From contig NZ_FSRU01000002.1 in the NCBI RefSeq assembly GCF_900142845.1, forward strand, positions 2,418,001 through 2,482,000: 64,000 bases of DNA, in the 5' to 3' direction. The DNA comes from Paraburkholderia phenazinium (GTDB lineage Bacteria; Pseudomonadota; Gammaproteobacteria; Burkholderiales; Burkholderiaceae). The notes below the pieces were generated by a model. It made no database searches. It had not been told where the DNA came from and saw only the letters and a program-made list of their open reading frames with translations. The position numbers and the translations under genes were made by a program. Each line of letters opens with the position of its first letter. The first letter of the stretch is position 1. Shown piece after piece: positions 10,307-19,711 of this stretch.

Positions 10307-10843
10307 ATGAGCCACGACCATCCGCACGACCACGATCACGCCCACTCCCACTCCCATGAACCCGACGCCGCCGGCGCGCCCGTCGACTGGCGCGAACACG
10401 GCGTCAAGGTCATCCGCGGCGATCAGCTCGATTCGAACACCGCGCAAACCCCCGGCATGAACCGCGCCGCCGCGATCAACGCAGCGCGCGTCGGCGCGCA
10501 AAAAATCTGGGCGGGCACGGTGACGATTCACCCGAATGCCAAGACCGGCGCGCATCATCACGGCGCGCTCGAAAGCGTGATCTACGTGGTGCGTGGCCAG
10601 GCGCGCATGCGCTGGGGCGAGCACCTCGAGTTCACCGCCGAGGCCGGTCCCGGCGATTTCATTTTCGTGCCGCCCTACGTGCCGCATCAGGAGATCAACG
10701 CCAGTACCGACGACCCGCTCGAATGCGTGCTGGTGCGCAGCGACAACGAAGCCGTCGTGGTGAATCTGAACATCGACGCCGTCGAAGCGCCCGAAACCGT
10801 GTTCTGGGTCGATCCGATTCACAAGCATCCGCACGAGCCCTGA
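10307..10843 (+). CDS. cupin-domain protein with His-rich N-terminus
   Basis: A 178-residue single-domain cupin. The first 18 residues are mostly His, Asp and Ser (MSHDHPHDHDHAHSHSHE), probably a metal-binding tail. The cupin motif 1 is GAHHHGALESVIYVVRG (about 83-99), with the metal-binding His and Glu in place, and motif 2 is PGDFIFVPPYVPHQEIN. Cupins bind a divalent metal and include isomerases, dioxygenases and non-enzymatic sensors, so the reaction cannot be named. The gene is read from 23 bases after the fusA terminator and has no operon partner. Confidence 0.75.
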   Translation: MSHDHPHDHDHAHSHSHEPDAAGAPVDWREHGVKVIRGDQLDSNTAQTPGMNRAAAINAARVGAQKIWAGTVTIHPNAKTGAHHHGALESVIYVVRGQARMRWGEHLEFTAEAGPGDFIFVPPYVPHQEINASTDDPLECVLVRSDNEAVVVNLNIDAVEAPETVFWVDPIHKHPHEP

Positions 10844-11124
10844 GCCGACCGGTAAGGATGTCGCTGTCGCAGCGGTTCTTCTGCCGGTGCATCGGCAAGT
10901 GTTATACGGCGCTGAAAGGGCTGCCGGCGGCGGTCCGCCGAACGTTGTCAGCGCGACACAGGTTGACCCTTTTAAGCGCGTGAGGCCGGTGCGAGGCCGC
11001 CGCAAGCATTCCGAATCGGTGGGCAATCGCTTACACTGAAACCGCTTTTCGCCATCGCAATACCGTCGCCCCTGCCGTGCGTCCGCCGCCCGGCACCTAT
11101 CAGAACGGACTGGACACCCCATCG

Positions 11125-12789
11125 ATGAAGACTCCCGCGGACCGACTCCTCGCGCTCGACACGGCACGGCACAGCGCCGATCAATACGGCAATCACGCGA
11201 TCGACGAATTCCTTGCCGGCCGTCTGTCGCGCCGCGAACTCCTGCGTTACGCCAGCGTCATCGGGCTCTCGCTGGCCGGTGGCGGCCTGTTCGCCTCGCC
11301 GCAAGCGCGTGCCCAAGGCACCGCGGGCGCAGCCAACGCGACCATCCGCGTGGCCCATCTGACGCCGACCGGCGCGATCGACCCGCTCACCGTCACCGAC
11401 GCCGGCGGCCTCGCGCTGCTGGTTCAGACCGGCGAATTCCTGATCGACGACGACGGCCAGCAACTGGTCCTGAAGCCGGCGCTCGCGCTCTCATGGAAGC
11501 CGAACGACAAGGGCGACGTCTGGACCTTCAAGCTGCGCCCGAACGTGAAGTTCAGCGACGGCCAGCCGTTCACCGCCAAAGACGTCGTGGCGACTTTCGA
11601 CCGCCTCGCCGATCCGGCCAGCGGTTCGGCGGCGCTCTCGGTACTCAAGGGCGTGCTGTCCAAGGGCGGCACCCAGGCCGTCGACGATCATACGGTCGCC
11701 TTCCATCTCGACGCGCCGAACGGCAACTTCCCCTACTACGTTTCCTCGGACAATTACAACGCCATCCTGTTGCCGGCCAGCTACGTGGGCAACTACGAAA
11801 AGAGCTTTATCGGCACGGGTCCGTTCAAGCTCGAGAAGTACACGCCGAAGGTAGGCGCCTCGTTCGTACGCAATCCCGACTACTGGGGCAACAAAGCGTT
11901 ACCGCAACGCGTACAGTTCTCGTTCTACGCCGACGAGCAGGCACAGATTCTCGCGCTGCAAGGACGCGAGGCAGACGTGATGGGCACGTTCACCGTACAG
12001 GGCGGCGCGGGCCTCATGAACAACCCCGAGTTCAAGACGATAGCGGTGAAGTCGAGCGCGCATCGCCAGATCCACATGCGCAACGACGATCCGCTCTTCA
12101 AGGACAAGCGCGTGCGCCAGGCGTTGGCCCTGACGCTGGACCGCGATGTGATCGTGCGCGGCCTGTTTCGCGGCAAGGCGCAACTCGGCAACGACAGCCC
12201 GTTTGCGCCGGTGTTTCCATCGTCGGACGCAGGCGTGCCGCAACGCAAGATCGACCTTGCCAAGGCAAAGCAACTGCTTGCGCAAGCGGGCGTCGCCAAC
12301 GGCTTCGACGTCACGCTCACCACCGAAAAGTACATGGAGATTCCCGATCTCGCCGTGGTCGTGCAGAACGCGGCGAAGGCGATCGGCGTGCGCATCAATC
12401 TGAAGGTGGAAAGCCAGTCGCTCTATTACGGCGCGGGCACGCCCGGCAAATCGGACTGGCTCGACTCGCCGCTCGGCATCACCGACTACGGCCATCGTGG
12501 CGTGCCGAACGTGTTCCTGAACGCGCCGCTGACGAGCACCGGTACCTGGAACGCCGCGCACTTCAAGAATCCTCAGTATGACCAATTGGTCGCGCAGTTC
12601 GTCGCGGCCGTCGACATCGGCTCGCAGCGCAAGCTCTCAGGGCAGATCCAGACGCTGCTGCTCGACGAGACACCGGTGATCATTCCGTTCTTCTACGATC
12701 AACTGATTGCGATGCGCGCGGGCGTCAACGGCATGCGCTTTACGGCGCTCGCGCAGTTGTACTTCGACAAGGTGACGCTCAGCGCGTAA
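11125..12789 (+). CDS. ABC importer substrate-binding protein, family 5, Tat-exported
   Basis: Periplasmic substrate-binding protein of 554 residues (peptide/nickel SBP family 5), first gene of a four-gene importer operon. A twin-arginine motif SRRELL lies at residues 35-40 and is followed by a hydrophobic stretch and an AxA-type site (QARAQ near 65), so export of the folded protein by Tat is likely. The 34-residue region before the twin arginines is unusually long. The mature part has family features such as the NVKFSDGQPFTAKDVVATFD block and GTGPFKLEKY. The start at 11125 is chosen over an upstream GTG frame for lack of a Shine-Dalgarno there. The substrate is unknown: peptides, glutathione, opines or nickel are all possible. 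Confidence 0.85.
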   Translation: MKTPADRLLALDTARHSADQYGNHAIDEFLAGRLSRRELLRYASVIGLSLAGGGLFASPQARAQGTAGAANATIRVAHLTPTGAIDPLTVTDAGGLALLVQTGEFLIDDDGQQLVLKPALALSWKPNDKGDVWTFKLRPNVKFSDGQPFTAKDVVATFDRLADPASGSAALSVLKGVLSKGGTQAVDDHTVAFHLDAPNGNFPYYVSSDNYNAILLPASYVGNYEKSFIGTGPFKLEKYTPKVGASFVRNPDYWGNKALPQRVQFSFYADEQAQILALQGREADVMGTFTVQGGAGLMNNPEFKTIAVKSSAHRQIHMRNDDPLFKDKRVRQALALTLDRDVIVRGLFRGKAQLGNDSPFAPVFPSSDAGVPQRKIDLAKAKQLLAQAGVANGFDVTLTTEKYMEIPDLAVVVQNAAKAIGVRINLKVESQSLYYGAGTPGKSDWLDSPLGITDYGHRGVPNVFLNAPLTSTGTWNAAHFKNPQYDQLVAQFVAAVDIGSQRKLSGQIQTLLLDETPVIIPFFYDQLIAMRAGVNGMRFTALAQLYFDKVTLSA

Positions 12790-12846
12790 TGGTCAGCACA
12801 CCACGTCCCGCTGCCTGATCGCGGCGCGCTCCGCCACCCGCCCATC

Positions 12847-13857
12847 ATGTCGACCGCGCTCACCCCCTCCCCGCCTCGCGTTGCAACCGGCAACGCGGGA
12901 CGGGTCGCGCGCTTTCTTGCGACCCGTCTTGCGCTGTCGTTGATCACGCTGTGGCTGCTGTCGATGATCGTGTTTGCGGGCGGCCAGTTGCTGCCCGGCG
13001 ACATCGGCCGCTCGATTCTCGGCCCGCTCGCCGACGCGCGCGCGGTCGCCGCGCTCAATCATCAGCTCGGCGCGGACCGGCCGTTGCTGACGCAATACGT
13101 CGAGTGGATCACGCATTTCCTGCGCGGCGATATGGGGTTGTCGTACGCCTATCGCGAGCCGGTGGGACCGTTCATCGCCGATGCGCTCGCGCATTCCGCG
13201 AAGCTCGGCCTGCTCGCGTTCATCGTGGTCGTGCCGTTGGGGATTGCGGGCGGCGTCTGGGCCGCGATGCATGCGGGACGCTGGCTTGACCGCACCATCA
13301 GCATCGCCGGTTTGTCGGCGACGGTCGTGCCGGAATTCGTGTCGTCGATCGCGTTGATCCTGATCTTCGGCGTATGGTTGCGCTGGCTGCCGATCGAAGC
13401 CACCTACCCACCCGGCGCCGGCGTGCTCGAACAACTGAAGCATCTGATCCTGCCGGTCATGCCGCTCGTGCTGGTGTTCTTCGGCTACATCGCGCGCATG
13501 GCGCGCGCCGGCACCGTCGAAGCGCTCGACGCCGATTACACCCGTACCGCCATTCTCAAGGGCCTGCCGCAACACGTCGTGATCTGGCGACACGTGTTGC
13601 GCAATGCGCTGCTGCCCACCATCACCGTCGCCGCGACGCAGCTCGGCTACATGATCGGCGGCCTCGTCGTCGTAGAGACGCTGTTCCACTACCAGGGCAT
13701 CGGCTCGCTGATCTACAACGCCGCCAAGGCGAAAGACTTTCCGATGCTCGAAGCCGGCGTGCTGACCATCGGCGTCGTCTATACGGTGGCGAATCTCGCC
13801 GCCGATGCCTTGCAGGTGTTGCTCAATCCGCGTCTGCGCGTGAGGAGCGGCGAATGA
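12847..13857 (+). CDS. ABC importer permease 1 (DppB/OppB type)
   Basis: Integral membrane subunit of 336 residues with about six transmembrane helices. The N-terminal TM helix is followed by a periplasmic loop with the family GQLLPGD segment and then the permease core. The EAA-type loop that contacts the ATPase is visible as EALDADYTRTAILKGLP near residue 225. It follows the binding-protein gene by 57 bases and overlaps the next permease by four bases (ATGA), so the two are translationally coupled. Confidence 0.88.
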   Translation: MSTALTPSPPRVATGNAGRVARFLATRLALSLITLWLLSMIVFAGGQLLPGDIGRSILGPLADARAVAALNHQLGADRPLLTQYVEWITHFLRGDMGLSYAYREPVGPFIADALAHSAKLGLLAFIVVVPLGIAGGVWAAMHAGRWLDRTISIAGLSATVVPEFVSSIALILIFGVWLRWLPIEATYPPGAGVLEQLKHLILPVMPLVLVFFGYIARMARAGTVEALDADYTRTAILKGLPQHVVIWRHVLRNALLPTITVAATQLGYMIGGLVVVETLFHYQGIGSLIYNAAKAKDFPMLEAGVLTIGVVYTVANLAADALQVLLNPRLRVRSGE

Positions 13858-14723
13858 GCACGATCGTCCCGGCTACGCCGCCCCCTCAGACGCGCGAGCC
13901 CCGCTTCGATCAGTTGCGCGTGCTGCTGCGCTCGCCGACCTTCGTGGTCGGCGTGGTGATCGTGGTGTGGTGGGTCGTGTGCGCGCTTGCCGGGCAGTGG
14001 ATCGCGCCGCTCGACGCCTATGCCTCCGACCCGCTCAACTCGCTGACGCCACCCGATCATACGCACTGGTTCGGCACCGACCAGCTCGGCCGCGATGTGT
14101 TCTCGCGCGTGATTGTCGGCGCGCGCGACATCCTCACCATTGCGCCGCTCGCCACGCTGCTCGGCACCGTGGCCGGCACGGCGCTTGGCCTCGTGGTCGG
14201 CTACTTCGAAGGCTGGGTCGACAACGTGGTGGGGCGCGCCATCGACGCCGTACTGGCGCTGCCGCTCGTGATCGTCGCGCTGCTCGCGCTGGCCGCCGTC
14301 GGGGCATCGAACTTCACGGTGATCCTCGTGATCGGCATTACCTTCACGCCGATCACCGCGCGCACCGTACGCGCCGCCGTATTCGCCGAACGCCATCTCG
14401 ACTACGTCGCCGCGGCTCAACTGCGCGGCGAACGTGCACCGTACATCATGTTCGTGGAGATCCTGCCGAACGTGCTGCCGCCGATCATCGTCGAAGCCAC
14501 CGTGCGCCTCGGCTACGCGATCTTCGCGGTGGCGACGCTGTCGTTTCTCGGCTTCGGCATTCAGCCGCCGTCCGCCGACTGGGGCCTCGCGTTGTCGGAG
14601 TCGTACACGCTGATGGCCGGCGGCGCGTGGTGGACCGTCGTCTTCGACGCGGTGGCGATTGCCTCGCTGGTAGTCGGCGTGAACCTGATCGCCGACAGCG
14701 TACAAGGCGTACTCGACCGATGA
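13854..14723 (+). CDS. ABC importer permease 2 (DppC/OppC type)
   Basis: Second membrane subunit, 289 residues, with the DppC-type layout: one TM helix, the conserved HWFGTDQLGRDVFSRVIVGA segment (about 64-83) and five more TM helices. The coupling loop reads RHLDYVAAAQLRGE. The start at 13854 overlaps the previous stop (ATGA), and the 3' end again overlaps the ATPase gene by ATGA. The same frame is open upstream to 13374, but that part is a shadow of the first permease gene. Confidence 0.88.
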   Translation: MSTIVPATPPPQTREPRFDQLRVLLRSPTFVVGVVIVVWWVVCALAGQWIAPLDAYASDPLNSLTPPDHTHWFGTDQLGRDVFSRVIVGARDILTIAPLATLLGTVAGTALGLVVGYFEGWVDNVVGRAIDAVLALPLVIVALLALAAVGASNFTVILVIGITFTPITARTVRAAVFAERHLDYVAAAQLRGERAPYIMFVEILPNVLPPIIVEATVRLGYAIFAVATLSFLGFGIQPPSADWGLALSESYTLMAGGAWWTVVFDAVAIASLVVGVNLIADSVQGVLDR

Positions 14724-16825
14724 ACGGCCCACCGCCCGCCTCGTTCCCCGCCTTCGACGTCTCGAAGAGCGAGCGCGCCGACGCCCTGACCGTCGTCGGT
14801 CTGACGGTCACCTACCGGATTCGCGGACGCGACCGCGAGGTCCTGCACGACATCTCGTTGCGCGTACGACGTGGCGAAGCCTATGGACTCGTGGGCGAAT
14901 CCGGTTGCGGCAAGTCGACCATGGCGATGGCGACGCTGCGCTACCTGCCGCGCAACGGCAAGGTGAAAGCGGGCAAGATCCTGATTGCCGGACAGGATGT
15001 GCAGGCGCTCGACGCCGACGCATTGCGCAACTTGCGCGCGACGGCGATCTCGATGGTCTACCAGGACCCGGGGCGCGCGCTGAATCCGTCGATGACGATT
15101 GCGCGTCAGGTCGCCGAAGCCTTCGAAGCCGCCGGCGCCACCCGCAACGAAGCGCTCACGCGCACGCTGGAGATGCTAAAGCGCGTGCGCATCGCGGCGC
15201 CCGAACGGGTGATGGATAGTTATCCGCATCAATTGTCGGGCGGCATGCAGCAGCGCGTGGTGATCGCAATGGCGTTGGCCTCCAACCCTGCCCTGCTGAT
15301 TCTCGACGAACCGACCACCGGGCTCGATGCCACGGTCGAAGCCGAAGTGCTGGATCTCGTCGCGCAACTGCGTAAAGAACTCGGCACCGCGGTGCTGTTC
15401 ATCAGCCACAACCTCGCGGTGATCGGGCGCATGTGCGAGCGGGTCGGCGTGCTGTATGCGGGCAAGCTCGTCGAAGAAGGCGCCACCCAAGACGTGTTTG
15501 CACGGCCGCGTCATCCGTACACCGTTGGGCTGCTGCGCTGCCTGCCCACTTCGGGCCGCAGCAAGACGCTCGAGCGGCTCGATACGATTGCAGGTCAGTT
15601 GCCGGCGCCCGGCTCGGTCACGCAAGGCTGCATCTACGCGGAGCGCTGCCGTCTTGCCGACGACCGCTGCCGCCGCGAGGCGCCGCCGCCGCACCGGGTG
15701 GCCGCTGCGCACGGCGATCAGATGTCGCGCTGCCACTATCACGAACGCGCGCTGGAATTGCCCCGCGCGAACGCCGACGTGCCGGCACCGCGCACGCACG
15801 CCGATAAAGCCGTGCAGGCGCAGGCCGCCAGCTCAGGCGCACTGGTGCTGCGCGCCGAGCGGGTCTCGAAGACCTTCCACGTCTCGGGCGTCGCGGTGAA
15901 GGCCGTCGACGACGTCTCGCTCGATCTCGCCACCGGCGAGACACTCGGCCTCGTCGGCGAATCGGGCAGCGGCAAGACCACACTCGCCAAGCTGATGCTC
16001 GGTCTGCTCGCACCCGACGCCGGCAGCGTCCTCGAACTCGACGGCACGCCGCTGCCGGCACGCGTCACCCGGCGCAACGACGAGCAGGTCAAATCGCTGC
16101 AGATCGTGTTCCAGAACCCGGACTCAGCACTCAACCGCTCGCACTCGGTGAAGCGGCTGATCGGCCGCGCGCTGTCGCGGCTCGCTGCGTTGCGCGGCGC
16201 CGCGCAGGACGAACGGCTCGCCGCGCTCACGGCGGCAGTGCGCCTGCCCGATCGCTATCTGGGCGCGCGCACACGCCAATTGTCAGGTGGGCTGAAGCAG
16301 CGTGTCGCGATTGCGCGTGCGTTTGCGGGCGAACCGCGCGTGGTGGTCTGCGACGAGCCCACTTCCGCACTCGACGTCTCGGTGCAAGCCTCGATCCTCA
16401 ACCTGCTCGCCGATCTGCAGCGCGAACGCGGCGTGAGCTACGTGTTCATCTCGCACGATCTGCACGTGGTGCGCTATTTGTCCGATCGCATAGCCGTGCT
16501 CTACCTCGGACGCCTGCTCGAGATCGGACCGGCCGCCGCGGTGTTCGACGGACCGCATCATCCCTATACCGAAGCGCTGTTGTCTTCGGCCCCCGCGCTC
16601 GACGCCACTGCGCACGGCGAGCGGATCCGCCTGTCCGGCGAAGTCCCGAGCCCGGCGGCGCCACCCTCGGGCTGCGTGTTCCATACGCGCTGTCCGCGCA
16701 AGCTCGGCGCCCTCTGCGAACAGCAGGACCCGCCCTTCGTCGATGCCGGCGACGGGCACAGGATCCGCTGCCACATCCCCCTCCACGACCTGCGCGCACT
16801 GCAAGGCGCAGCGCGCGACGCATAG
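14720..16825 (+). CDS. ABC importer ATPase, two nucleotide-binding domains fused
   Basis: 701-residue protein with two complete ATPase domains (DppD-like then DppF-like) in one chain, so a single polypeptide can supply both ATPases of the importer. Domain 1: Walker A GESGCGKST (59-67), signature LSGGMQ (172-177), Walker B LLILDEPTT (192-200). Domain 2: Walker A GESGSGKTT (413-421), signature LSGGLKQR near 525 and VVVCDEPTS after it. Both halves end with the oligopeptide-type C-terminal extension rich in Cys (CIYAERCRLADDRC at 304-317 and CVFHTRCPRK near the end). The start overlaps the previous stop as ATGA. Confidence 0.9.
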   Translation: MNGPPPASFPAFDVSKSERADALTVVGLTVTYRIRGRDREVLHDISLRVRRGEAYGLVGESGCGKSTMAMATLRYLPRNGKVKAGKILIAGQDVQALDADALRNLRATAISMVYQDPGRALNPSMTIARQVAEAFEAAGATRNEALTRTLEMLKRVRIAAPERVMDSYPHQLSGGMQQRVVIAMALASNPALLILDEPTTGLDATVEAEVLDLVAQLRKELGTAVLFISHNLAVIGRMCERVGVLYAGKLVEEGATQDVFARPRHPYTVGLLRCLPTSGRSKTLERLDTIAGQLPAPGSVTQGCIYAERCRLADDRCRREAPPPHRVAAAHGDQMSRCHYHERALELPRANADVPAPRTHADKAVQAQAASSGALVLRAERVSKTFHVSGVAVKAVDDVSLDLATGETLGLVGESGSGKTTLAKLMLGLLAPDAGSVLELDGTPLPARVTRRNDEQVKSLQIVFQNPDSALNRSHSVKRLIGRALSRLAALRGAAQDERLAALTAAVRLPDRYLGARTRQLSGGLKQRVAIARAFAGEPRVVVCDEPTSALDVSVQASILNLLADLQRERGVSYVFISHDLHVVRYLSDRIAVLYLGRLLEIGPAAAVFDGPHHPYTEALLSSAPALDATAHGERIRLSGEVPSPAAPPSGCVFHTRCPRKLGALCEQQDPPFVDAGDGHRIRCHIPLHDLRALQGAARDA

Positions 16826-17312
16826 CACGACGTTTCACGTCCGAAACGTTTTCCGTCGATTCACCCTGCCCCGCGCCGCGCCCATCGCAGAGAGGCCACA
16901 TCGGACGGGCTTCCGCGGGCAATGGCATGGATATCGCTATAGAAGAAGCGGTATCCGGCCCGCGTTGAACGATCCAGCCGCGTGCGCGAACCGCCTTGCT
17001 GAACTCCATCCAGATGGACCGGCGCCGCGGTACGCCGCGCACCGTCGACATCGCGCGCGGCAAACGAACGGGCAACCGGCGTTTGCCTGACCGCGCGGGG
17101 GAGGGGGCATCACTCACACGAGCCGGAGCCACCAACGATCGGCAGAACGGTGACAGCGTTCCGCGCACATCGCGTGCGTTATGCAGTGGCACGTGGCGCG
17201 CAAAGCGAACTCGGGGAGCGATGAGGCCCGCAACGCAACAGGCCATTCGCGGACGAAACGGCGTGAGAGACGGCAGCGGACGAGGAGCTGGCGCCTCCTC
17301 GGGAGAGAAGTA
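16826..17312. other. intergenic stretch, no gene seen
   Basis: 487 bases between the ABC operon and the Gly-rich protein gene. Several frames stay open only because of high GC. One imperfect hairpin (GGATATCGCT / AGCGGTATCC, 16929-16956) is present without a T-run. No terminator with a T-run follows the ABC operon. Confidence 0.5.
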
Positions 17313-18119
17313 ATGAAGACCATAAGATTAAATCAGTACTACTACGGGATAGCCAGAGGAGTGACTGTACTGGCTGCGGGCGCGGGGTTGCTGGCCTGTC
17401 ATGCGGCCTACGCGGATTCGTCGGTAAGCGGCATGAAGCCGGCGGTTGCAGCGGCTGCTCCGTTGCCCGCCAGCGGTGCGGCCGCGACGACCCAACTCGC
17501 GCAGGACGACCCGTCCGCGACCGGCGAGGCAGCCTATGCAACCACCATGGCTGACGATGTCGCGACGATCTTCTCGGTTCAGGAGTGCCGTAACACCGAG
17601 TCCGGGAACTGCACGTCGCATCGACCTGGCGGCGCGGGTGCCGGCGCGGCGAGTGCGGGCGCAGGTGCTGGTGGCGCAGGCGCCAATGCCGGTGCAGGGT
17701 CGGGTGGCGCTGGCGCTAGCGCCGGCAGCGGCCCGAGTGGCGGCGCGAAGGGCGGTGGTAGTGGTCCTAGTGGTGGCGGCCCCAGCGGTGGCGGTCCTAG
17801 CGGCGGTGGCCCCAGCGGTGGTGGTCCCAGCGGTGGTGGTCCCAGCGGTGGCGGTCCCAGCGGCGGTGGCCCCAGCGGCGGTGGCCCCAGCGGCGGTGGT
17901 CCCAGCGGTGGTGGCCCCGGCAGTGGTGGTCATGGCGGCGGACCCGGCGGCGGGTTTGGCGGTGGCATGGGCAGCGGCTGCGGTTGCGGCAGCGGTCCTG
18001 CGGGTGGCTTCGGTGGCGGTCCTGGCGGCTTTGGCGGAGGCTTCGGCAGCGGCGGTCACGGAGGCAAGGGTGGAAGCGGCAACGGCGGTGGTAACGGCAA
18101 CGGCGGTAACGGACACTAG
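17313..18119 (+). CDS. exported Gly/Pro/Ser-repeat protein
   Basis: A 268-residue protein with a signal peptide (about 35 residues, ending AAYAD). After an Ala-rich and a polar segment holding a short Cys pair (VQECRNTESGNC), the rest is Gly-rich: Gly-Ala repeats, ten tandem PSGGG units (DNA 17766-17915), then GGFGGG and SGCGCGSG stretches and a Gly-Asn end. It looks like a secreted or surface low-complexity protein. A GGGAGAG Shine-Dalgarno stands before the ATG at 17313. The function is unknown. Such tracts can arise by replication slippage and may vary between strains. Confidence 0.75.
   Translation: MKTIRLNQYYYGIARGVTVLAAGAGLLACHAAYADSSVSGMKPAVAAAAPLPASGAAATTQLAQDDPSATGEAAYATTMADDVATIFSVQECRNTESGNCTSHRPGGAGAGAASAGAGAGGAGANAGAGSGGAGASAGSGPSGGAKGGGSGPSGGGPSGGGPSGGGPSGGGPSGGGPSGGGPSGGGPSGGGPSGGGPSGGGPGSGGHGGGPGGGFGGGMGSGCGCGSGPAGGFGGGPGGFGGGFGSGGHGGKGGSGNGGGNGNGGNGH
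17766..17915 (+). repeat. ten tandem 15-bp units coding PSGGG
   Basis: Ten head-to-tail 15-bp units (consensus CCCAGCGGTGGTGGT) encode PSGGG. Units differ only at third codon positions (CCT/CCC, GGT/GGC, AGT/AGC), so the protein repeat is perfect while the DNA has diverged, which points to selection on the protein. Confidence 0.9.
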
Positions 18120-18125
18120 ATCCAC

Positions 18126-18151
18126 GGGAACGGCGCCCCCGAGCCGTTCCC
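18126..18151 (+). terminator. hairpin after the Gly-rich gene, possible terminator
   Basis: Perfect 9-bp stem GGGAACGGC / GCCGTTCCC, seven bases after the stop codon. No T-run follows, so it may be only an mRNA-end stabiliser. Confidence 0.4.
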
Positions 18152-18369
18152 TACCGCACGCCGTACTCCGTCGCGGCAGCCCCTCCCGGCAAGTGCAGGC
18201 GGTGACGTCTCGATCCCCCGGTCGAGCGTCACCGCCCAGGCCGGGGCCGATGACGAGCCATCACATACATCCGGATCGACGCAAACCCCATGCGCGTCAA
18301 ACCGGCTGGAACCAAACAGCGGCAACGCCCTCATACCAGATTCAACGTTCGAAATGAGGGCACCTCAAC

Positions 18370-18846
18370 ATGCAAGCACATGTCCCCCGCACCGCAGCGC
18401 GAACAGCCACCGGCCTGCTGATGGCAGCAGCACTCGGCTTCGCCACGCTGGCACACGCGCAAACGGCGGATCAGCAGGCACAGCAGGCGGCACAGCAGGC
18501 CGCGCAACAACAGGCCGCCCCTCCCGTCGATCCATCCTTTTCCGCCTGGTCGCTGATGCAGGTCTGCAAGCAGAAGGCCGATAACGTCGCCGAGGGCCAA
18601 TGCGTCGGCGCGATACGCGGCATCATCCACGGCTATCAATACGGCGTGCTGTTCCTCGGTCAGCGCGCCTCGCTGCCGGCCAACGAAACCCAACGCGTGT
18701 CCTTGTGTCTGCGCAACGTGCCGGTTGCATCGATCGTCGACGACTTCGTCGGCGACGCTGCTCAGGTCAACGAAGAGTCCCTCAAACGCACCCCCGCCGA
18801 AGTCGCCGTACTCGGCTCGGTCCATCTGCATCACGCCTGCAACTGA
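18370..18846 (+). CDS. exported Rap1a/Tai-like protein
   Basis: A 158-residue protein with a signal peptide ending AHAQ (about 31), a Gln/Ala-rich linker, and a domain with four Cys arranged like the Rap1a/Tai family: VCKQKADNVAEGQCVGAIRG then VSLCLRN and a final HHAC. The central GIIHGYQYG matches the family's GYIxGxxDG-type helix. Rap1a/Tai members include immunity proteins against type VI secretion amidases, but many relatives sit outside such loci. No effector or T6SS gene is in this window, so an immunity role is not supported. The family assignment is by pattern only. Confidence 0.6.
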   Translation: MQAHVPRTAARTATGLLMAAALGFATLAHAQTADQQAQQAAQQAAQQQAAPPVDPSFSAWSLMQVCKQKADNVAEGQCVGAIRGIIHGYQYGVLFLGQRASLPANETQRVSLCLRNVPVASIVDDFVGDAAQVNEESLKRTPAEVAVLGSVHLHHACN

Positions 18847-18865
18847 GCGCAGCCGGCCTCGAGCC

Positions 18866-19711
18866 TCACAGCATTTCGAGCGGGCGCTTGCTGCGCGGCG
18901 GCCTGAAGTACGCATCGATAGCCGCGCGTTCGCCGGCATCCAGTTGCAGTTCGAGCGCGCGATGATTGTCGCGCACGTGCTCGACGCGCCCTGCCTTCGG
19001 AATCGCGAACACGCCTGGCTGCTGCAGCGCCCACGCCAGCGCCACCTGAAACACGGAGACGCCGCGCGCATCGGCGATGTCGTCGAGCGGCGAGCGCTTC
19101 GGCAAGCGTGCGTGATCCACCGGGCTATACGCCATGGTTGGCATGTCCCGTGCGGCGAGCCATGGCAACAGATCGAATTCCGCACCGCGCCGCGCGACGT
19201 TGTAGAGAATCTGATTGGTCGCACACGCGTCGCCGCCCGGCGCGGCGATCAACGCCTCCATATCGTCGGTGTCGAAGTTGCTGACGCCCCAGTGACGGAT
19301 TTTGCCCGCCCGGCGCAAGGCCTCGAAGCCTTCGACCGTCTCTTCGAGCGGCACCGAACCGCGCCAGTGCAGCAGATACAGGTCGAGCCGGTCGGTCTTC
19401 AGGCGCTTCAGGCTCTGCTCGCAGGCCGCCTGCACGCCACGCCGGCTGGCATTGTGCGGATAGACCTTGCTGACGAGGAAAACGCGCTCGCGCAGTCCGG
19501 CGAGCGCATCGCCGAGCAGGCTTTCGGTCGCGCCGTCGCCGTACATCTCGGCGGTATCGATGAGCGTCATGCCCAGTTCGACGCCGGCGCGTAACGCCGC
19601 GATCTCGCTAGCGCGGCGCGCGGGCTGCTCGCCCATCTCCCAGGTGCCCTGTCCGAGCTTCGGAATGCGCTCGCCGTCGGGCAAGCTCACAGTGGCGATG
19701 GCGGTCGACAT
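18866..19711 (-). CDS. aldo/keto reductase
   Basis: NADPH-dependent aldo/keto reductase of 281 residues with a TIM-barrel fold. The catalytic tetrad is present: Asp and Tyr in DTAEMYG (about 52-58), Lys in SKVYP (about 81) and His in LLHW (about 114). The C-terminal NADP-binding region reads AIPKAGRVEHVRDN. It resembles the YeaE/methylglyoxal-reductase branch, but the substrate cannot be told. The ATG at 19711 follows AAGGAG. The 3' end is 19 bases from the end of the Rap1a-like gene. Confidence 0.85.
   Translation of the reverse strand: MSTAIATVSLPDGERIPKLGQGTWEMGEQPARRASEIAALRAGVELGMTLIDTAEMYGDGATESLLGDALAGLRERVFLVSKVYPHNASRRGVQAACEQSLKRLKTDRLDLYLLHWRGSVPLEETVEGFEALRRAGKIRHWGVSNFDTDDMEALIAAPGGDACATNQILYNVARRGAEFDLLPWLAARDMPTMAYSPVDHARLPKRSPLDDIADARGVSVFQVALAWALQQPGVFAIPKAGRVEHVRDNHRALELQLDAGERAAIDAYFRPPRSKRPLEML

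Noticed and set aside
16996..17313. 105-codon open frame before the Gly-rich gene
   Set aside because: Arg-rich, no Shine-Dalgarno, no similarity pattern, and ends at the next start codon.
17766..17915. possible CRISPR array
   Set aside because: Direct 15-bp repeats without spacers, in frame inside a coding gene.
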